NCBI GenBank assembly: GCA_031549145.1
Contig: JAVBQI010000153.1
Location: forward strand, 1 to 9,686
Length of the DNA: 9,686 nucleotides
Direction of reading: 5' to 3'
Origin: JAVBSX01 sp031549145
GTDB lineage: Bacteria > Planctomycetota > Planctomycetia > Pirellulales > Thermoguttaceae
A model generated the notes under the pieces. The model did not search any database and was not told the origin of the DNA. It saw only the letters and a list, made by a program, of their open reading frames with translations. The first letter of the stretch is position 1; the number at the start of each line of letters is the position of its first letter. Both the position numbers and the translations under genes were made by a program. Below, piece after piece: positions 7,079 through 9,686 of the stretch.

Positions 7079-9301
7079 ATGATTTTAAAAATGCTCAAAC
7101 CATCGTTTTTTGCCGTCGTCGTTTGTTCTCTCGCGGTCGGGACATTCGCCCAAACGCCGGGGACCGGACCCGGGGACATTCTGATCGCCGATTTCGAGGG
7201 GGAGGATTACGGCGATTGGACCGTCGAAGGGGAAGCGTTCGGCAAAGGCCCGGCCCGAGGGACCTTGAACGGTCAAATGCCGGTCAGCGGTTTTCTCGGT
7301 CAAGGGCTCGTCAATTCCTTTTTCAACGGCGACGGCACGACCGGGAAGTTGACCTCCCCGGGATTCAAGATCGAACGGAAATACATCAACTTTTTGATCG
7401 GCGGCGGTGGGCACACGGATCTGACCTGCATCAATCTCTTGGTCGACGGGGAAAAAGTGCGAAGCACGACGGGGCCAAACCTTCAGGGCGGAGGAACCGA
7501 AGCACTCGATTGGGCCGCCTGGGAGGTCGGGGAATTTCGCGGCAAAGAAGCCCGCATCGAAATCGTCGACGCCGAAAAAGGGGGCTGGGGGCATATCAAC
7601 ATCGACCAAATCTTTCAATCGGATCGCAAGCTCGCCCTCGACGATGCGGCCCGGGATTTCAAAATCGAAAAACGGTTCCTGCACCTGCCGGTCAAAAAAG
7701 GTTGCCGCAAAGTTTGGTTGCAGGTTTTGCTCGACGGGAAGTTTCAACAGGAATTCGAGATCGAACTGGCCGATTCGAACGACATCGACTTTTTCGCAAC
7801 ATTCGAGGTCGCGCGTTGGAAAGGCAAAACGATCACGCTGCGGGCCGAACGGTATCCGGGCGGGGAAAAGTCGCTCGAAAAGATCGTCGCTTCGAACAAC
7901 TATTCGGACGAACCGAATCTGTACAAAGAGAAGCTGCGGCCGCAATTTCATTTTTCGCCTCTTCGCGGTTGGACGAACGACCCGAACGGGATGATGTATT
8001 ACGACGGGGAGTACCATTTGTTTTTCCAGCACAATCCTTTCAGCGTCGATTGGGGGAACATGACCTGGGGACACGCCGTCAGCAAAGACATGCTGCACTG
8101 GGAAGAGTTGCCGGACGCCCTGTTGCCCGATAAGCTCGGCACAATTTTTTCCGGCAGCGGGGTCGTCGATAAGAACAACACCTCCGGTTTTCAAACAGGC
8201 AAGGAAAAACCGCTGGTCGTTTTTTACACCTCGGCCGGAGAATGTGTCCGGCCGCGCGTCCCGTACACCCAATCGATCGCCTACTCGAACGACCGGGGCC
8301 GGAGCTGGACGAAATACGAAGGAAACCCGGTGATCCCGCACATCGAGAACGCCAACCGCGACCCGAAGGTGTTTTGGCACGAGCCGTCGAATGCCTGGGT
8401 TTTGGCCCTGTATCTCGACCGAGAGGATTACGCCCTTTTCTCGTCCAAAAACCTCAAGGACTGGGAAAAGATTTGCGACATCACGAACCTCGGCTGTTCG
8501 GAGTGTCCGGACATGTTCGAATTGGCGGTCGACGGCGACCCGAATAACAAGAAATGGGTCTTTTGGGGCGGGGACGGGAACTACCTGATCGGCTCGTTCG
8601 ACGGCAAAGCCTTCCAAAAGGAGTCGGGGCCGTTCCGCTCGAAATATGGCGGCAACGATTACGCGGCCCAAACGTTCAGCGACATTCCGGAAAAGGACGG
8701 CCGCCGCATTCAAATCGCCTGGATGCAGGGGGGCGAATATCCCGGCATGCCGTTCAACCAGCAGATGTCGATTCCTCGCGTTTTGACGCTCCGAACGGCA
8801 AAGGACGGCGTCCGCTTGTTTATGGAACCGATCGAAGAAGTCCGGGGACTGTCGCGCAGGCACTACACAGGTAAGATCGAGCAACCGGCCTCCGAGAATG
8901 TTCTCGGCCTGATCGGACTCAGAGATGAAGGGTTTTCAATATCCGACCTCTACGATTTGGATTTGGAATTCGACACGGCCGCGATTCCGGCCGGTGATCG
9001 GCCCGCCGAGTCGTTCGGTGTGCTGCTTTGCGGCCGCCGGATCGAATACGACGTTGCCAAAAAAGAGATTTCCCTTGACGGGATCAAGGCTCCGTTGGAA
9101 CTGGACGAAGGGAAATTGTCGCTCCGGATTTTGACCGACCGGACCTCGATCGAACTGTTCGCGAACGGCGGAATCGTGCAGATCGCGAAATGCTTCGTCC
9201 CGACCGGCGAGCCGGGCGATCAGCCGATCAAGACGTTTGCCAACGGCGGAACGGTCGGGCAGAAATGGGAATTGCGGATGCCCCGGTCGGTTTGGAAATG
9301 A
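7079..9301 (+). CDS. Secreted fructan hydrolase (levanase/inulinase type), glycoside hydrolase family 32
   Basis: Predicted to hydrolyse beta-linked fructose from levan, inulin or sucrose-like sugars outside the cytoplasm. The 740 residues start with a signal peptide (1-24, cut likely after TFA). Residues about 31-180 form a beta-sandwich-like domain with FEGEDYGDW and GWGHINIDQI; about 185-275 fit the DUF4980 domain found before many bacterial GH32 enzymes. The five-bladed propeller (about 285-585) carries the three GH32 catalytic motifs: WTNDPNG with nucleophile Asp301, RDP with Asp428, and ECPD with acid/base Glu475; FSGSGVV at 357-363 is also typical. The C-terminal beta sandwich (about 590-737) includes DRTSIELFANGG. 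All catalytic residues are intact. The second motif position is Thr rather than the Met of classical WMNDPNG. Exo-acting fructanase is the likeliest activity; levan versus inulin preference cannot be told. Met5 is an alternative start. No clear Shine-Dalgarno site is seen. Confidence 0.94.
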   Translation: MILKMLKPSFFAVVVCSLAVGTFAQTPGTGPGDILIADFEGEDYGDWTVEGEAFGKGPARGTLNGQMPVSGFLGQGLVNSFFNGDGTTGKLTSPGFKIERKYINFLIGGGGHTDLTCINLLVDGEKVRSTTGPNLQGGGTEALDWAAWEVGEFRGKEARIEIVDAEKGGWGHINIDQIFQSDRKLALDDAARDFKIEKRFLHLPVKKGCRKVWLQVLLDGKFQQEFEIELADSNDIDFFATFEVARWKGKTITLRAERYPGGEKSLEKIVASNNYSDEPNLYKEKLRPQFHFSPLRGWTNDPNGMMYYDGEYHLFFQHNPFSVDWGNMTWGHAVSKDMLHWEELPDALLPDKLGTIFSGSGVVDKNNTSGFQTGKEKPLVVFYTSAGECVRPRVPYTQSIAYSNDRGRSWTKYEGNPVIPHIENANRDPKVFWHEPSNAWVLALYLDREDYALFSSKNLKDWEKICDITNLGCSECPDMFELAVDGDPNNKKWVFWGGDGNYLIGSFDGKAFQKESGPFRSKYGGNDYAAQTFSDIPEKDGRRIQIAWMQGGEYPGMPFNQQMSIPRVLTLRTAKDGVRLFMEPIEEVRGLSRRHYTGKIEQPASENVLGLIGLRDEGFSISDLYDLDLEFDTAAIPAGDRPAESFGVLLCGRRIEYDVAKKEISLDGIKAPLELDEGKLSLRILTDRTSIELFANGGIVQIAKCFVPTGEPGDQPIKTFANGGTVGQKWELRMPRSVWK

Positions 9302-9313
9302 CCGATTTGTGAG

Positions 9314-9383
9314 ATACCGTAGCCGGTATGGGCGGTAGGCTTCGCCCTCTGTCAAACCGCGGCCTCGTTGGGCCGCTACCGTA
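9314..9383. repeat. Cluster of three small hairpins after the GH32 gene
   Basis: Three perfect inverted repeats follow one another: ATACCG/CGGTAT around TAGC (9314-9329), GGGCG/CGCCC around 8 bases (9330-9347), and GCGGCC/GGCCGC around 6 bases (9359-9376). The outer segments TACCGTAGC (9315-9323) and GCTACCGTA (9375-9383) are also inverted copies at 8 of 9 positions, so an alternative cloverleaf-like fold is possible. The cluster starts 12 bases after the GH32 stop codon. It may be a dispersed repeat or an mRNA 3'-end structure; it matches no RNA family I recognise. Confidence 0.5.
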
Positions 9384-9423
9384 CTGAATACGGGAATTTT
9401 AAATCGGCTTGAGTAGAAAAGGC

Positions 9424-9520
9424 AAAAAAGAGCCGCATGTGAAGTCGGTACTCCGACGTAACTTGCGGACCTGGTACAAGGTCCGCAAGTTACGCTTCGC
9501 TTCACATGCGGCTCTTTTTT
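9424..9520. terminator. Very long two-stage hairpin, probable bidirectional terminator
   Basis: A perfect 21-base outer stem (9424-9444 with 9500-9520) encloses a perfect 16-base inner stem (9457-9472 with 9479-9494) around a 6-base loop. Between the stems the left side carries a mini-hairpin, TCGG-TACT-CCGA (9445-9456), while the right side has only five bases (9495-9499). The outer stem begins with A6 and ends with T6, so a U-run follows GC-rich pairing on either strand. It lies between the end of GH32 (plus strand) and the end of the next gene (minus strand), where a terminator for both is expected. Its size and perfection are greater than a normal intrinsic terminator, so it may derive from a mobile palindromic element. 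Confidence 0.72.
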
Positions 9521-9545
9521 CGTTTTGCTCGTTCTCTCGCTTTCG

Positions 9546-9686
9546 CTAATTTTGCGCGAGCATGGTGTTGAGCCGGGCCATTTTCTGGCGGATGCGCGGC
9601 TGGTGATACAACAGGTTCGAAAGCTTCCGCCAATCGAAATCGTCGCTCCCGAGCGCATCATGTATTTCGAGGATGTTTTCCCAATC
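9546..9686 (-). CDS. C-terminal end of an unidentified gene, cut by the window edge
   Basis: On the minus strand an open frame enters at 9686 and ends at the stop codon at 9546-9548, giving 46 residues that begin DWENILEIHDALGSDDFDW and end ARLNTMLAQN. Support for coding: the frame is open to the window edge, it runs into a terminator-like hairpin 25 bases past its stop, and its polar, Leu-spaced and Arg/Lys-rich composition suggests helices (KLSNLLYHQPRIRQKMARL). I do not recognise the family from this fragment. It is convergent with GH32, so it is not part of the same transcript. Confidence 0.6.
   Translation of the reverse strand, partial: DWENILEIHDALGSDDFDWRKLSNLLYHQPRIRQKMARLNTMLAQN

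Noticed and set aside
6888..7082. A 64-residue frame in the gap before GH32
   Set aside because: No ribosome binding site, no recognisable motif, and it runs into the GH32 start; composition does not resemble neighbouring proteins.
75..9301. A single polysaccharide utilisation locus covering GH78 and GH32
   Set aside because: The two enzymes are on opposite strands, separated by unrelated genes, attack different sugars, and have no transporter, SusC/D pair or sugar regulator nearby.
8936..9661. A 241-residue minus-strand frame across the GH32 end, hairpins and the edge gene
   Set aside because: It reads through the terminator hairpin and is antisense to the GH32 C-terminal domain; the partial gene ending at 9546 uses another frame on the same strand.

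Overview
The window looks like part of a Planctomycetota genome, most likely of the Pirellulales/Thermoguttaceae type (inference, about 0.75). The reasons are a moderately high GC content by eye; large secreted glycoside hydrolases scattered singly; a BatA-type VWA membrane protein of a layout common in that phylum; a short DUF2089-type regulator overlapping a glycine-zipper membrane protein; and weak Shine-Dalgarno sites before most genes. No rRNA, tRNA, CRISPR, transposase or phage gene is visible.

Layout. On the minus strand, 75-2738 encodes a secreted GH78 alpha-L-rhamnosidase. Upstream of it lies a 304-base gap with a palindromic array of CGGAA/TTCCG units. Next, also on the minus strand, 3043-5400 encodes a 785-residue BatA/VWA membrane protein. 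A 346-base divergent gap follows; it holds a compact double-hairpin repeat (5452-5523) and a good sigma70-like promoter (5662-5689) facing right. On the plus strand this promoter should drive a two-gene unit: a 103-residue DUF2089-type helix-turn-helix protein (5747-6058) and, overlapping it by 14 bases, a 264-residue membrane protein with an exported beta-rich domain (6045-6839). After a 239-base gap comes a secreted 740-residue GH32 fructan hydrolase (7079-9301). The rest is a palindrome-rich spacer with a cluster of small hairpins and a very long two-stage hairpin (9424-9520). That hairpin suits a bidirectional terminator between GH32 and a convergent minus-strand gene, of which only the last 46 codons (9546-9686) are present.

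How the genes fit together. GH78 and GH32 are both exported and remove rhamnose and fructose from plant polysaccharides or glycosides, which suggests an organism living on plant matter (gut, soil or sediment). They are on opposite strands, and no transporter or dedicated regulator accompanies either, so this is not a classical polysaccharide utilisation locus. The VWA protein is separate from the MoxR/DUF58 genes that often accompany such proteins. The regulator/membrane-protein pair is the least understood coding unit. The non-coding palindromes, three clear ones and two fainter ones, are the most unusual sequence-level features.
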